Source: Rhabdornis inornatus
Lineage: Eukaryota > Chordata > Aves > Passeriformes > Rhabdornithidae
Direction of reading: 5' to 3'
DNA length: 64,000 bases
NCBI GenBank assembly: GCA_013397075.1
Contig: VWZS01008198.1
Span: forward strand, 186,001-250,000
Notes under the pieces: generated by a model
Told to the model about the DNA's origin: nothing
Database searches by the model: none
Seen by the model: only the letters and a program-made list of their open reading frames with translations
Translations under genes and position numbers: made by a program
Shown here: positions 1 to 11,199 of the stretch, in pieces
Position numbering within the stretch: position 1 is the first letter of the stretch
Layout of the letters: every line of letters starts with the position of its first letter

Positions 1-1128
1 TATTAATCACTGTGAATTTAAAGGTCTTGGGAGCAGGGATTGCCTCTTCTCTTATATGTGTGTAGAATGTGCCAGTTTCTTCATGCTGCCTTAATCCAGA
101 GTAACTGTTCAACATGATCTATCCCATAGAAGTAATTATATCTTTTTAGAGGGGACTGGGTCACGGAAGGAAAAAATGATCTTGGCAGGTTTGCACCACG
201 TTTCTAGATTAGTGGCCAGCTGCAAAGTTGATTCTGTTCCTTCATCAAATATTTAACTACTTTGTAAAAATTTTATTCGGGGTAAAAAGCATTCAAAGAA
301 TTCCTTCTATTGTTTGAGGTGGGGTTTTTGTTTGTTTTTGGTTTCTTTTTTTTTTAATATTTTTTTTTCTTTTTTGAGAAACATGCACATTGTGGAATGG
401 TTGCTTACAAAGGACTGGAGTGTGTCAGATGTTCTTGTCTGAGTTTGCCAATTGCTTTACAAGTTTCTGGTCTGCAATGCTTGTGAGAGAATAAAAGAGG
501 ACATTTCTCCATGCTACTTTTGTGTCAAAGCTGGAGATTTATTTGACTGATGATGCCGTTCAGTTAAACTTTAGGGGGAAAAATGTAGTTATCTAAACAA
601 AAGAAAGCCACCTGAAGTGCCTTGAGTATCTGTCAAGAGCCTTTTGCTCTCCTGTGCTAAGGCAATGGAGTCATGCAATTAATTTTGCATAGTTTCTGAG
701 GCGATGAAAGCTCTGATGACTACAGCAGTATTCTTTGTGTAGACTTGTTTTCTCTAATAAAAGATACTGCATTCTGATTCTGAAGGATTACTGAATTGAA
801 CAAGTACCTTCGTTTTTATTTATGCTCTAGATTGTGGACTAAAATTTTCAGTAAACTGTGCAAGTGGCTGCAATTAAAATAACATGAGAATATTGGGGAG
901 GGAAAAGTGCTCTAAAGAAAGATGAGTACTTGGAGAAAGTGTAGTACTGTTTTCCTGATGACTGAAGGGGGTTTTAGTCAATGCAGCACTTTATTAATGA
1001 AATAACCTTCCCTTCCTGTAAAAAAAACAAAGAACCCTGCGTAGAGAAAGTTACTGACTCTGATGTGACATTCACATGGTATCTGTTACAAATGCTTATG
1101 TAACCTTCCACATAATTTTTTCTTCCAG
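1..1128. other. No gene recognised; possible last intron of the gene to the left
   Basis: AT-rich sequence with no recognisable coding exon on either strand. A T-rich low-complexity tract lies at about 325-375. If the exon proposed at 1,129 is real, this stretch is its upstream intron; the run TTTTTTCTTCCAG ending at 1,128 fits a splice acceptor with its pyrimidine tract. That reading is inference. Confidence 0.3.
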
Positions 1129-2375
1129 ACATAGAAATGTCACTGACCACGAAGAACTGTAGTCATTCCAAGTCATCATGGCTCCACTGAATCCACCAGG
1201 CCTAGCAACGATGACCAGATGTTCATGACTTAAATGCCAATACCAAACTCCATTTTAACATCTTTGGTCTATATTCCCTTACAGTCTTTCTTGTTTATTT
1301 TTATAACCACTTCTTAACAATCTTAGAGTTTGTTTTTATAAAATGAAGTTCTAGAGGATATGATCTTCTTTTGCACAAATACTTGTATTTTTGAAACTGA
1401 TTCTTAATTATATGAAAGTGAACAAAAGTCTGGAAATCATTGTTCACTGGAGCCAGGGAGTAATTGTGCAGGAAGGAGGATCTTTACTAATTTAGATATA
1501 GATTTTTTCAGATATTTCAAGTGAAATCTCTTACTGGAGTAATTTACAGAATTTTTTTCAGATTATTCAGGTAAATATATGATATCACATAAAGAAGTTT
1601 TTTATAAAAATAAAACATTTGCTAAAATTTGAAAAAATATATTTCTTTGGATAAATTTTATACTGGTATCTCTGTAACTCTTTCTTTTCCAAGGTTCTCA
1701 TCTCTGCGGAGCAGAGATGGTGTTGCAGTCTGTAGAGGAGAAGGAGTTGCAGACAGGTCTCTTCTTGACTGAGCACTGTGTTCTTTTTGCACTTTGGTGC
1801 CAATGCTCAACTTTTTGCAGACTTTTTGCTGTCTGCAGCATTCCAACTAAGGAAAGAAGGAAGAACAAAATATCTTTCTCTTTTTCCAACAAGAGATGAT
1901 CTAGGCAGCTTAAAACCGTAGTGCTTTTTTTTCTTACTGTGTCCCAATTTCAATACTTCCATTATTTGGATACATGTGTAGAATGCTCGCTTGCTATTAA
2001 ACCTCACTGTGTCTCCATGTTAGAACTGACATTTCTGTTACAGAGAAGGTATATGTTTCACATGCTTCCTCTAATGGCTAATGCAGGTTTTTAGGCTACT
2101 GAATAAAAGGTGTAAGATGGATTCTACACATAAAGTAATAAGAGAGCACCATCAGTTGAGACTGCCATGGCAAAAACCTGTTAATTATATTGGGGTTTAT
2201 TTTTAATTTGTTCTTGCAGGGGGGTTGTTTGGTTTTTGTTTGGTTTTTTTTTTGCTGTTGACTCTGTGTATAGTTAAAATGCCAAATTAGATATATAGTA
2301 GCTTGAAGTTGTATTAAGTGATATTTTGCTTTCTGTAATTCTGTTATAAAATAAAGTTGTTTATTCTCTGTATTA
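1129..2375 (+). other. Candidate 3'-terminal exon / 3' UTR, possibly of EPB41L2
   Basis: A good splice acceptor (pyrimidine-rich run ending CAG at 1,128) is followed by about 1.2 kb without a long reading frame. The stretch ends at an AATAAA hexamer (2,350-2,355) followed by GT/T-rich sequence, as expected of a terminal exon made mostly of 3' UTR. In human the gene converging on SMLR1 is EPB41L2 (protein 4.1G, a membrane-cytoskeleton linker), and this position and strand fit its last exon. I could not identify any codons of the protein 4.1 C-terminal domain here, so assignment rests on gene order and signals alone. It could equally be a non-coding transcript or chance signals. Confidence 0.3.
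2350..2355 (+). terminator. Candidate polyadenylation signal AATAAA
   Basis: The hexamer lies in ATAAAATAAAG and is followed within about 25 bases by T/GT-rich sequence that could be the downstream element. The hexamer is common by chance in AT-rich DNA. It earns an entry only because it closes the candidate terminal exon that begins at 1,129. Confidence 0.3.
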
Positions 2376-4141
2376 CTTTTGGCACTCAGACATAAGCTTG
2401 GAGGATATTTGAAGTGAGCAGATTACTTCTGAGAGCTGCAATTCTATTGGTCACAGAACCTTAAAAAACAGGAATTAGTGCAAGTGCTCTGCAGGGCTGC
2501 CAGAAGGGTGGCACGATTGCCTGGTACTTAAGTACCAGTGTTTTTTAAACATCTTCCAATAAACATCCTGATTTCTGTAGTTTAGAGAAGAAATCTTCAG
2601 CTGCCAAAACAGAGGAGATTTGAACATCACAGCGGAAGCTGAAATGCCCCTCAATCTGCAAGTGGTTCTACTGAGTTCATTGAGATAGGATCTACTGTGG
2701 TTTTCAGATAACAAATCGTAAAACTTCTCACTACATTCTTCTTCACTTCTGAGCAATGTATTTTTGGTGCTATTCTCAGTTTAGACGTCTGCCATCTGTC
2801 AGCACGCTTGTGTAACAGAAGTTCTCGTTAGCTTTGGCTCTGCGTAGTTTGGATAACATATGACAACAGTAACAGAGATGTTAATTTCTATACATTCTCA
2901 ACTGCATCCACATTACCTGGAGAACTAGCAGATGACAGTCTTACCTGCTTTCTTTCAAAACCACAGCTATTCTGCTTTTCAAAAGGGGGAAGAGAACCCC
3001 ACCCAGCCTGGTAACATAACTCTGCCACAACGCTGCATGAGTAGGGAGGTTGTCAAAGAAGTGGCAAGTTTGGGATATGTGAATGTAGGTCAAAATGGAC
3101 ACACATGCATTTAGAAGGATGTCTTAGTGGATTTTTCCTATGAAAGTGTGAGAAAAAGCTATATTAAAATCTTTAAGGTATTTTTGATATGGTGTAGTAT
3201 TAGTTGCAGATCTCGTTTGATGGGAGGAAAGCATATTACTTGAATTTACTGATTTTGGATTGGTCTGATCAGTTAGACACTAGATCAATATTGGTTTAAT
3301 TGCCATTGTATTTAATCTTGAAATCTGCAAATATAATATTCTTGAAACAATATTATTTTCACTGAGATATGTCTTTCTTCAAATACTAATAGAACCTTTT
3401 GTCAGTGAAAAATAATAGTATTTTCAGGTCAGCATAGCTTGTGCATAGCTGTCATTTGCATTGATTAACTATGTACTAAATAAACAGCCATTGTCATGCA
3501 GAAAAACATAAGACCTAAGTGTGATCAGTCCTTAAAATAGTCAAGGTTTACAGATTCAGGTTGTATGTAATTATTCAAATATTCTGGAATATTGTGTCAT
3601 TCTGAAACCTCATTGTCACATTTATATATATAATATATCTACAGCAAAAACTACATCATGCAAAAAAAGAAATTGTTCCCAAGGCGCTTCACAAGCCAGC
3701 TTTATAATACATGGGCAATTTCAAATACAATTACAGTAATTAATTCTGCTTAAATGCTTAGAAAAGTGAGTCATGTGGGTCTTACAAAAAAAACCCCACT
3801 TAATACATCTTCCTGTTTAATAATGATAACCTCAGGGTTCATAATAAATGTTGAACTTGTTCTACAGATTATTTCCTAGATAAAGCTTTTGTAAAGGGCA
3901 AGCATGCAACTCTAATGAAAAACTTTAAATAAGTGATTTATTGCTCAAAGCAATGAGCAACTATAGTACAAAGTATTTCTTGAAATATTCTTCTATTTGA
4001 CAGTCAAGCTGAATAGCAACTTTTAATTGGGTCACAGAAGATATCAAACAAATGGAACAAAATACTGAAGATGAAACAGATGAAGAGCAAGGAGATCAGC
4101 TCCTTTTTAATGCCTTTATTGAGAAATTAGCTTTGGATAGG
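2376..4141. other. No feature recognised
   Basis: AT-rich DNA with short open frames only and no CR1 or microsatellite of note. A short TATATA run lies near 3,623-3,640. If SMLR1 and EPB41L2 converge as in human, this is the start of the space between their 3' ends. Confidence 0.4.
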
Positions 4142-4640
4142 GGGGCCCGACAGGTCACGTGCACCACCGCTGCTCACAATGAACAATCCAGGGAAAAATT
4201 CAGCTTTGCAACACAGCTAAGCCTTCTACCCTCACAGAAGCCCCAAGGAAGACACTGCCTGGTTTGTAGTCCAGGGGTGTCATATCGATCGGGTGCTGTA
4301 GGTCATGGTGACAAGGCAAAAGAAATTGGTGTTTTCATCTTCTTCACTGTTTTCTTTACTTGGGAGTACCATTTTTCGTTTTTGATGTTATATTGGCTCG
4401 TTGTTTTTAGGGGTTTTTTTTAGTACTGGGTTGTGTCCCGTAAGCACTTGCGGTTTTCTTATTTGCCAGGCACCGTGTTTGGGAGCAGTGGTGGCATTGC
4501 CCGACGAGAAGGGGGTAGGGCATAGGGGCAAGGCAATTCCAGGGAATGAGAACCAGACCAGAACAATAGTAACAATTAGCATAAAAACAGGGCGTTTTCC
4601 ACAGTTAACAGAACATTAACAGAACAAACTTGTGAACTTG
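4142..4640. other. CpG-bearing island of unknown origin
   Basis: Thirteen CpG dinucleotides fall between 4,148 and 4,594, far denser than in the surrounding DNA, where CpG is nearly absent. The stretch opens with a G-run/GGGCCC and a CACGTG E-box at about 4,157 and contains ATCGATCGGG near 4,286. On the minus strand the frame at 4,582-4,388 begins with a hydrophobic run followed by an NAT glycosylation sequon. I do not recognise the protein, and the frame is only 64 codons. Possible readings are a relatively young inserted element, a fragment of one, or an unmethylated regulatory island. No target-site duplication or terminal TG...CA pair was found. Confidence 0.3.
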
Positions 4641-7600
4641 TTTGTAACAACACCACCTCTGGAAGGTTTGAAACTTCTGATTTTCAGGCTGCTCAGTTGC
4701 TTGGGGCTTTCATACTGCACTTGAAAAAAAGATAGAGTAGTAATATTAATACAAATTATAAGCATTATAAATGCTGTGATAATTCCTGTAGTGTTAAAAC
4801 ATTCTGTTTGGTTTGAGGCAAATCCTGCCAGAGTTTTTGGAGGTAAGTCTATATGAGTGCTCTGCTGGGCCAGACTAAGTGACTAACTCCCCAGATATCT
4901 GAGGGTATTGGTGTTTGCCTTGGGGTGTGTGTAACTATGATTTCTGTATTAGAAATTAGTACTTTCCCAAATACTCTTCTGGCCTTGAGCGATTTTCGAA
5001 GACTTAGTGGTCTCTCAGTTTTTATCAGTATTTCTCTGCCTCTGGATTTTTGGCTGCTTTTAAAAAATTTTCTCTGGCCGTCATTTTAACCCTTCAGTGT
5101 GCCTTAAGGAAAAAAGGAACCAAAAGCACTTTTTGTATCTTTTGAACCTGGCCCTGCTCTAGCATCCTTGGACAGCATCACTGTAGACATCGGGATAGAC
5201 ACCTATCAATCACTCTCTTCAGTCATTCCCCAGCCAAAAGTGGTTTCACAATCCCTTATCACTTTGTCATCTCTCTCGGTACCTTTCCAGCGTAAATTAT
5301 GAGACTTTAAATTCTGTTCTGGGAAGTGAAGGGGATGCAGTCCCAGGCAGGAAGGTTTTAAATGTGCTTACTGGTTGTAGGTAGAGTCCTAACTTCATAT
5401 TATTGCTAGAGACAGGAAGAGAGAGGACTCTTCAGTGACAGCAGTAATTGAAGATAAGTTATTTCCTTGCAATTACTCTCTTCATATGTATTTAGATAAT
5501 GCTTGTGCAATTTATCTAGACGAAGATGTTATTCTATGGTGTTATTTATGTATGTGTTTACCCTTTTTGAAGGAATTATATGGAATAGGATGATGTGTTT
5601 CATGCTGGTATCATGAAAACTTATTTCTTGACACTATTCTGTAATGGAACTGAAAACAACAAGGCCTGAGAATTGTCATTGCATGGTACTAAGTTGTGAA
5701 TGTCAGATCCACCTACATGTTAGCAGTTACAGCTCAATAAGTAGTTCTGTCAAAGGTACAAAGTGTATGTACATAGTATTATTTTTAGTATACATACCAC
5801 CATTTTACAGAGAAGTGCTGTTTAAAAGTGTTACTACTTCTTGACATTTCGTATCTCCCCATTCTCTGACACACTGTGGAATTAACAAAATCAATTTTCA
5901 TTCTGTATTTTTACATGTGGTCCTGGCCAGTTTTTTCTTGGTCTGTGAGAGAGTGAGTGGTTGGGATTTTGTATGTTAGAATTCCTTTAGCATCTGATCC
6001 ATATCCCAGATCACTGCTTTAAGAAGGCAGCATCCTTCTTAAATGCAGAAAGTAAATTCTTTGCAGCAGCTGTCTCAACTTCCCTGCAAAAGATTGTGTT
6101 TGCAATTGCAAACAGTTGTCTCTTCACCTATGCAATATATTTTATGTTATTTGCACAAATGTAAACCATTGTGATGAATTATGTCTTTTTAAATTTGGGT
6201 AGTATTAAAATGGGAGAGAGTGTAAGGGTACTTAATGTTTAAATTCTTTTTTTCTCTGCAGACTTTGATAAATGACAGTGGTTTTGTAAACCTGTGGTCA
6301 CGGCCTCATTAGTATTTCTATAAAATTATTCCAAGGAATAAGTTAAAGTCTTAGTATATAGTTAAAGTCTATAAGAACTGAAACTGCAAACTACACATAA
6401 TCTCAGACAAGGCATTATCCACTCTCTTCTTGCAGGATGGGTAATGACAAACAGCTTTAATGAAAGGTAATTGCAGACAAGGACAGTAAACACTGAGGAC
6501 AGTAATGATAGTCATTTCTCATTCCTTGCCAGTTTGGGTTTAAACTTGAGTCAGAATCAGAGAAGCTAAAAGCCAGCAGTACTTGCAAATGAGTTGGGTT
6601 TTTGTGGGCCATCTGCCACAGGCAATCTGAGATGCACTAAAAACTGTACATACACAGCTATAGGGGAGCAGGGGGGAAGATTTTTTTAAAGAAATGTGTG
6701 TCAATTAAAAAACAAAAAACAAAAATCATCCATTTGTCCTTAAAGGAGAATAATAGCTGTTTTACAGAATACTGACTGAATCTTTCCATTAATCTCAAAA
6801 TTTGGCATTTTCAGTCAGCAGAGAGAAATCCTTTTGTTTCCTGCTACTGTTACATTTTGCTTCCAAATTCTGTGGAAAGGGTACTTTACAAAACCCACAA
6901 TCTTTCCCAAAGTGGACAAGCTAATAAATGTCAGTTCTCCTTCAAAACCTGTTTCAATTTCCCAGATGTCACTGCTTGATATCAGCTTGCTATTTATGCA
7001 TCTCGATTTCATAAGGCTGCCTGCCTTGTATTTGCCAGCTCAGCTCTCCCAGGAGCTGGTTATGTTGCTCTATCCTTGGCAGGCCAGGGAGGGGCTGGTG
7101 AGCTGTCCCTGCCCCCAAGTCCTGTGTCACACAGGGGAACCAGTGCAGGTTATTGCAGGAGGCTGTGGTCTCTGCCGAGCAGCACAGCTTAGCACTTGCA
7201 AGGACTCTGGATGGCAGCAGCTGTTTCATTAGGGCAGCACAGCACTGGCTTCTCCTCTCCAGTTTTGTTTTCCTGTGTGGTATTTATTTACAGCCAGTTA
7301 TGGTTAAACCTGCAGCGCTCAGTGCTGGGTTTAAGCTTGCTTCCTGAGACGTGAAGCTCCCTTAAACGTCCTTGAGTTCTTGTATCTGTTCTCTTTTTGT
7401 CCGGATCTCCTGGGTTTCTTCCACTGGCCACGGTGATTCAGGAAGGCATTCCTGGAGTCTTGTGCTGTGGCCATTTCCTCCTCTGCTGAAAATTAATCCA
7501 AACAACACAAAAATTCTGTAAGAATATGCTGATTTCTTATGGTGAGTTTTTATGAAGAAAAACAGCTGGCATATATTAATAAGAACTAATCTTACTAAGG

Positions 7601-10600
7601 GGAAGCTGTCTAAAGAGCACACTGGTATTAGTTGGCCCATGATCCTAGAGGGAAGCTTCCGAGTGTGAGTCTGGAGCTGTTACTATGCCCAGTGAAGCAC
7701 TAATAAGCTATTGACACCAGCAGAACTGCTGTTTTCATTTGCCTCTGCAGCTTTCAATCAGAATAAAATCCTTAACAGCAAAGAGCATAGTTAGTTTATA
7801 CTGGCAATTCGTGTTCTGCTTTACAGAACTGTGGCTGTGCTGTGAGAACCTTGAGCTGGCCTGATCCTCCAAATGCTGCCTGTGGTACAACAGACCAGAA
7901 AAATGCTTGCTGCCCACATAACTGGACATTTTCAGACCGTGACTGTGCTGTTGGAGGCTTGGAGATTGTTTGAAGAAGGATAGAGAAACAGAGAAAATAA
8001 AAAATAATTTGAAAAAACCCAAACCATAAAATGCTTGTCATTGATAATTGTTCAGGAGAAATGAGTGCTGTTTTGTTAGATTATTTAGTTTTATTTATAA
8101 GGTATTTATATATTGATATATTTATGCAGAGCCGCTCTCACTGCACAGAGAAAAAATTAAATGCTTATTTAACAATGAAACAAGGCAGCCTTGATTTAAT
8201 AATGAAAAATTCTCCCCTTTTTTCTTTTTTGTCTTTTTTGTTTTGTGGGGTTTTTTGTAGTTGTTGGGTTTTGTTTGGTTGGGGTTTTTTTTTCCAAAAA
8301 AGAGATCTAGGGAAATAGGCAGCTGAAACCTGCAGAATTTCTGTTGTTCTGTAGGAGAGGTAGCATTTGAAGGAGTCTGTTCTCAGGCTTATCTGTGGCT
8401 GTTTCTCTCACCTGATGGTCTTAAGCTGGAACTGGCTACACTTGCTTGTACAGGGAGAGCTGCTTAGGATGTTTTGTGTAAATTGGCTGGAGGCCAAAAC
8501 AGTAGGTTGGTATCTGACAGTCTCAACTCAAGAAAAAGAAGATCTTGGAGACAGAGCTGGGTATGCAATACCCAAAGTATTGAATAGACAGGAATTCATC
8601 TCATCCTCCTGAGAATCCCAGCCAGAACACCTGTGATCTGCAAACTGAGTGTCTCCTTTCCTGAGGCGTTGAAAAGCCAGATGATTCCTTTCAAGCATCC
8701 TTCTCAGATGTGAAAGAGAGAAGCACAGCAGCCAATATTCCTGTGGCAAATTAGTCTGCCAACTACCTCATTCACCTCTCTCTTACATCCTTGATTACTA
8801 ATCTCAGAAAATTTATGAAACCATTGCTTGCTTAAACTCATTACAAATCCAAAGCTAAAATTTCTGTGCTTTAAGAGAAGCAGAATTTAACATCTGGTGC
8901 TGTAGATTATTTACAGACCTGCAGAAAGTGTATCTAAGGAGGATATGAGTGCTGTGAAAAAAGGCAGGACAGTCTGTTTCAGCAGTTGATCGTGCATCAT
9001 GAATGCAAATGTCTGTGGGTTTTTTTCAGATGGGCTCATCTGGCTTAATGAAAGTATTTTCTGAGCTCCAGCAAAGTACCTGAACTGATAGGATCAGTAG
9101 CCCACCTGCTTTTCCTGGCTGGCTTCATGCTAGCTGAAATAGAAAAGCGAGAGCATCACCAAGTAACAGAGAGTTCAGTAGCAGCTCAATATTATTTCAT
9201 AATAACTAATGTCTGACTTACACATAGGAGCACAAAGCTGGTAATTTACTGACAGGGAAAATCCCTTCTTTTATCTGAAGTCAAATGCAATAATGTCACT
9301 AGCTTTCATTTCAATCACTTTCAGGAATCTCTTAGTACTTGGCCTTCCTATTTCTTCTCAGATACTGAATTGCACGGTGGTTTGGCATTGCACTGTTTTT
9401 GTTGTTGTTTCATTAGTGTGTGAAAAACCATCGGCACCTTGCTCTAAGAATAATCTATAACCCAAGGCAGGGCTGGGTTAGGCATGTGGAGCAGGCTTCT
9501 CTTGCAGATTAACTCAGCATCTAAAGCACATCTTGAACAGGAAATTTTTGAGTTTTAGCAGCCTGAAGGTAACTTGAGGTGTGTGCTCACACATATGTAA
9601 ATACCTTTCCTCTGTTAAAGCCTAGGATCTAAATGCCTGGAGATGTTACTAAAAACAGGAAGTTAGTTTTTTTTATGTTTTTGGCTGCATATGACCCTTC
9701 TTATGTTAAGTGGCCAAATCGTCAGGATAGAGCAAAATCTGAGAGCACAAATTGCAGTGTTTGGCCTGGCATCTAAGTGAGATTTCTTTCCTGACCTTGC
9801 ACTGGTGGGTAAATCCTTCTCCTGTTGGGCTGATGCACCGCAGGCCAGCTGGGTGCGATGCCTCAGCTGATCCCAGAGCCCCCTGGGCAGGACTGGCCTG
9901 GCTGCCCCAGCCCATGCTCTCGGCTAGAGCTGGAACCTGCAGAGGGGCAGCTGTGAAACACTGTCCCAGGCAGGGCTCTCACCAAAATACATCAAGAAGT
10001 ATCTGCAGTTCACAGAGAAAACCTGGGCTGTCCTCTCAGCTCTCATGACACTCCATATGGAGAAAATGTTCAAAAGACAGATAATCTGGGGAACAAGCTT
10101 AAACCCAGGGTTGGCGAGGATGTGCTTTCAAAGAGCTGATAGCAAGAATGGTTGAGGCCTCTGATCTGAGTGTGCCCCAAGGCTGGCTTTGGTGGCTGGA
10201 ACCCTAAAACAAGAGCAGGTGTGAATCTGGTGCTGCAGCTGGAACCCACATCTGGAGGGCATGAAGATCATCCCATCAAGACTGGATGGTCGGAGGTACA
10301 GGATTTTCCTGTCTAAAAGAAACTCCCTGCCTGCTACAAGTGTAGCCCCCCTGGGCTCTGTCAGCATCCTTTATTCTCAGTACACAGATGTGTTACAATC
10401 ACTGCACACTTGCGCTGGGGTGGGTGTTTGTTTTGGTTTTACTCAGAAGATGGATTTTTGAAGTGAGTTTAAGCTGATTTTAAAATACAAAAGGCAACAT
10501 GGCAAATGTGTGCTTAGGTACAAAGTAAAAGCAAATACATACTTTTGAAAGAGCACAGATACATACTCAAAGCCCAGTTACTTATAGGGTGCAACTGCTG

Positions 10601-10948
10601 CTACCTGTCTCACTGAAGACTTGCACAGTGTAAGCACAGAAGAAAATTATCTATATTTTAACTGCTCTTTTCTTTATTTTTCATTCCCCTTCTATAGTAT
10701 AAAACAGAAAAATCTCCTATACTATAGTTTATAAACCCACATCATTTTAAGTGAGGGGTCAATCCAAGTTCTAAACAAATACCAGTAGTGTTTTTCAAAC
10801 AGAAAATGGTCTAAAATACAGTACAAATTCATAAAATTGTTTCTGATCAAAGTTGTCTTCAGTTTAGTTAATGGTACAAGCCCAAGTTTTCTGTTGAATG
10901 AGAAGGTTTGTTTGCCTCCCCAGTCTTTGTCCCGAAGTCCTGACTCAC
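4641..10948. other. No exon recognised; expected to contain SMLR1 intron, exon 2 and 3' UTR
   Basis: SMLR1 is read leftwards from 11,081 and its first coding exon ends at a donor at 10,948, so the rest of the gene must lie to the left. I looked on the minus strand for an acceptor followed by a short frame resembling the human C-terminal tail and found none I could support. The stretch is mostly AT-rich. Locally GC-rich patches at about 7,015-7,260 and 9,830-9,990 contain CAGCTG-type E-boxes and CCAG/CTGG words but no recognisable exon. A G/T-rich tract at 8,217-8,293 is listed separately. Confidence 0.4.
8217..8293. repeat. G/T-rich low-complexity tract
   Basis: About 77 bases made almost only of T and G, with T-runs broken by GGGG, GTTGTTGGG and GGTTGGGG. 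On the other strand it reads as an A-rich, CAAAAC-type tail. It may be a decayed poly(A) tail of a retroposed copy or simple low-complexity sequence. No body of a retroposon is recognisable beside it. Confidence 0.6.
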
Positions 10949-11081
10949 CTTCTCTTAGTTTGATCCTGAAGTAGGCAATTAGCAGCAGCAGGAGTAAAGT
11001 CACAGGCATAAAGATCCCAGCAAAGAGAACATAACCAGGCAGCTCTCTCACAAACACTGACAGTACGTAACCCACGCTCAT
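10949..11081 (-). CDS. SMLR1: SMLR1 (small leucine-rich protein 1), first coding exon
   Basis: The minus-strand exon encodes 44 residues starting at the ATG at 11,081, with A at -3. It has a short head, then RELPG at residues 12-16, then a membrane segment at about 17-37 with six consecutive leucines (29-34), and a basic exit FRIKLRE. From memory of human SMLR1, its core runs RELPGWFLF...PVTLLLLLLIAYFRIKL, so the match is close and co-linear. After codon 44 one base remains (phase 1), followed by GTGAGT (10,948-10,943), a near-consensus splice donor. The frame also stays open past the donor, for 127 codons in total counting a TTG at 11,105. That extension has no SMLR1 likeness and is best read as intron. 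SMLR1 is a predicted single-pass small membrane protein of unknown function. Exon 2 was not found, so this entry is partial. Confidence 0.85.
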
Positions 11082-11109
11082 TTTCCTCTCTGGCAGCCGT
11101 GCCAAGCCA

Positions 11110-11195
11110 GATCCTTGAGGTTCCTAAGTTTGGACCTTATTTATCCTGCTTTCTTCCTTTTTTCCCTGATGGACATTCTGCCCTTTGCTCAGGCC
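11110..11195 (-). promoter_or_regulatory. Candidate SMLR1 core promoter (TATA-like box, weak HNF4-like site)
   Basis: On the minus strand an ATAAATAA box (11,144-11,137) lies about 56 bases upstream of the SMLR1 ATG. Initiation about 25-30 bases downstream would leave a 5' UTR of roughly 30 bases. Further upstream, 11,190-11,179 reads GAGCAAAGGGCA, which resembles a DR1-type HNF4/nuclear-receptor site (CAAAG core) with one or two mismatches. Both motifs are short, and the spacing to the ATG is the main support. Human SMLR1 could have a longer N-terminus, so a more distant start site is possible. Confidence 0.35.
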
Positions 11196-11199
11196 ATTA

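Noticed and set aside
4052..4423. 123-codon plus frame with an acidic start (EDETDEEQGDQ)
   Set aside because: The acidic start resembles no family I know, and the rest turns into Phe-rich low-complexity sequence from T-runs. No splice or start support.
10722..10948. Continuation of the SMLR1 frame past the donor as coding sequence
   Set aside because: The GTGAGT donor is strong, and likeness to SMLR1 stops exactly there. The rest looks like intron.
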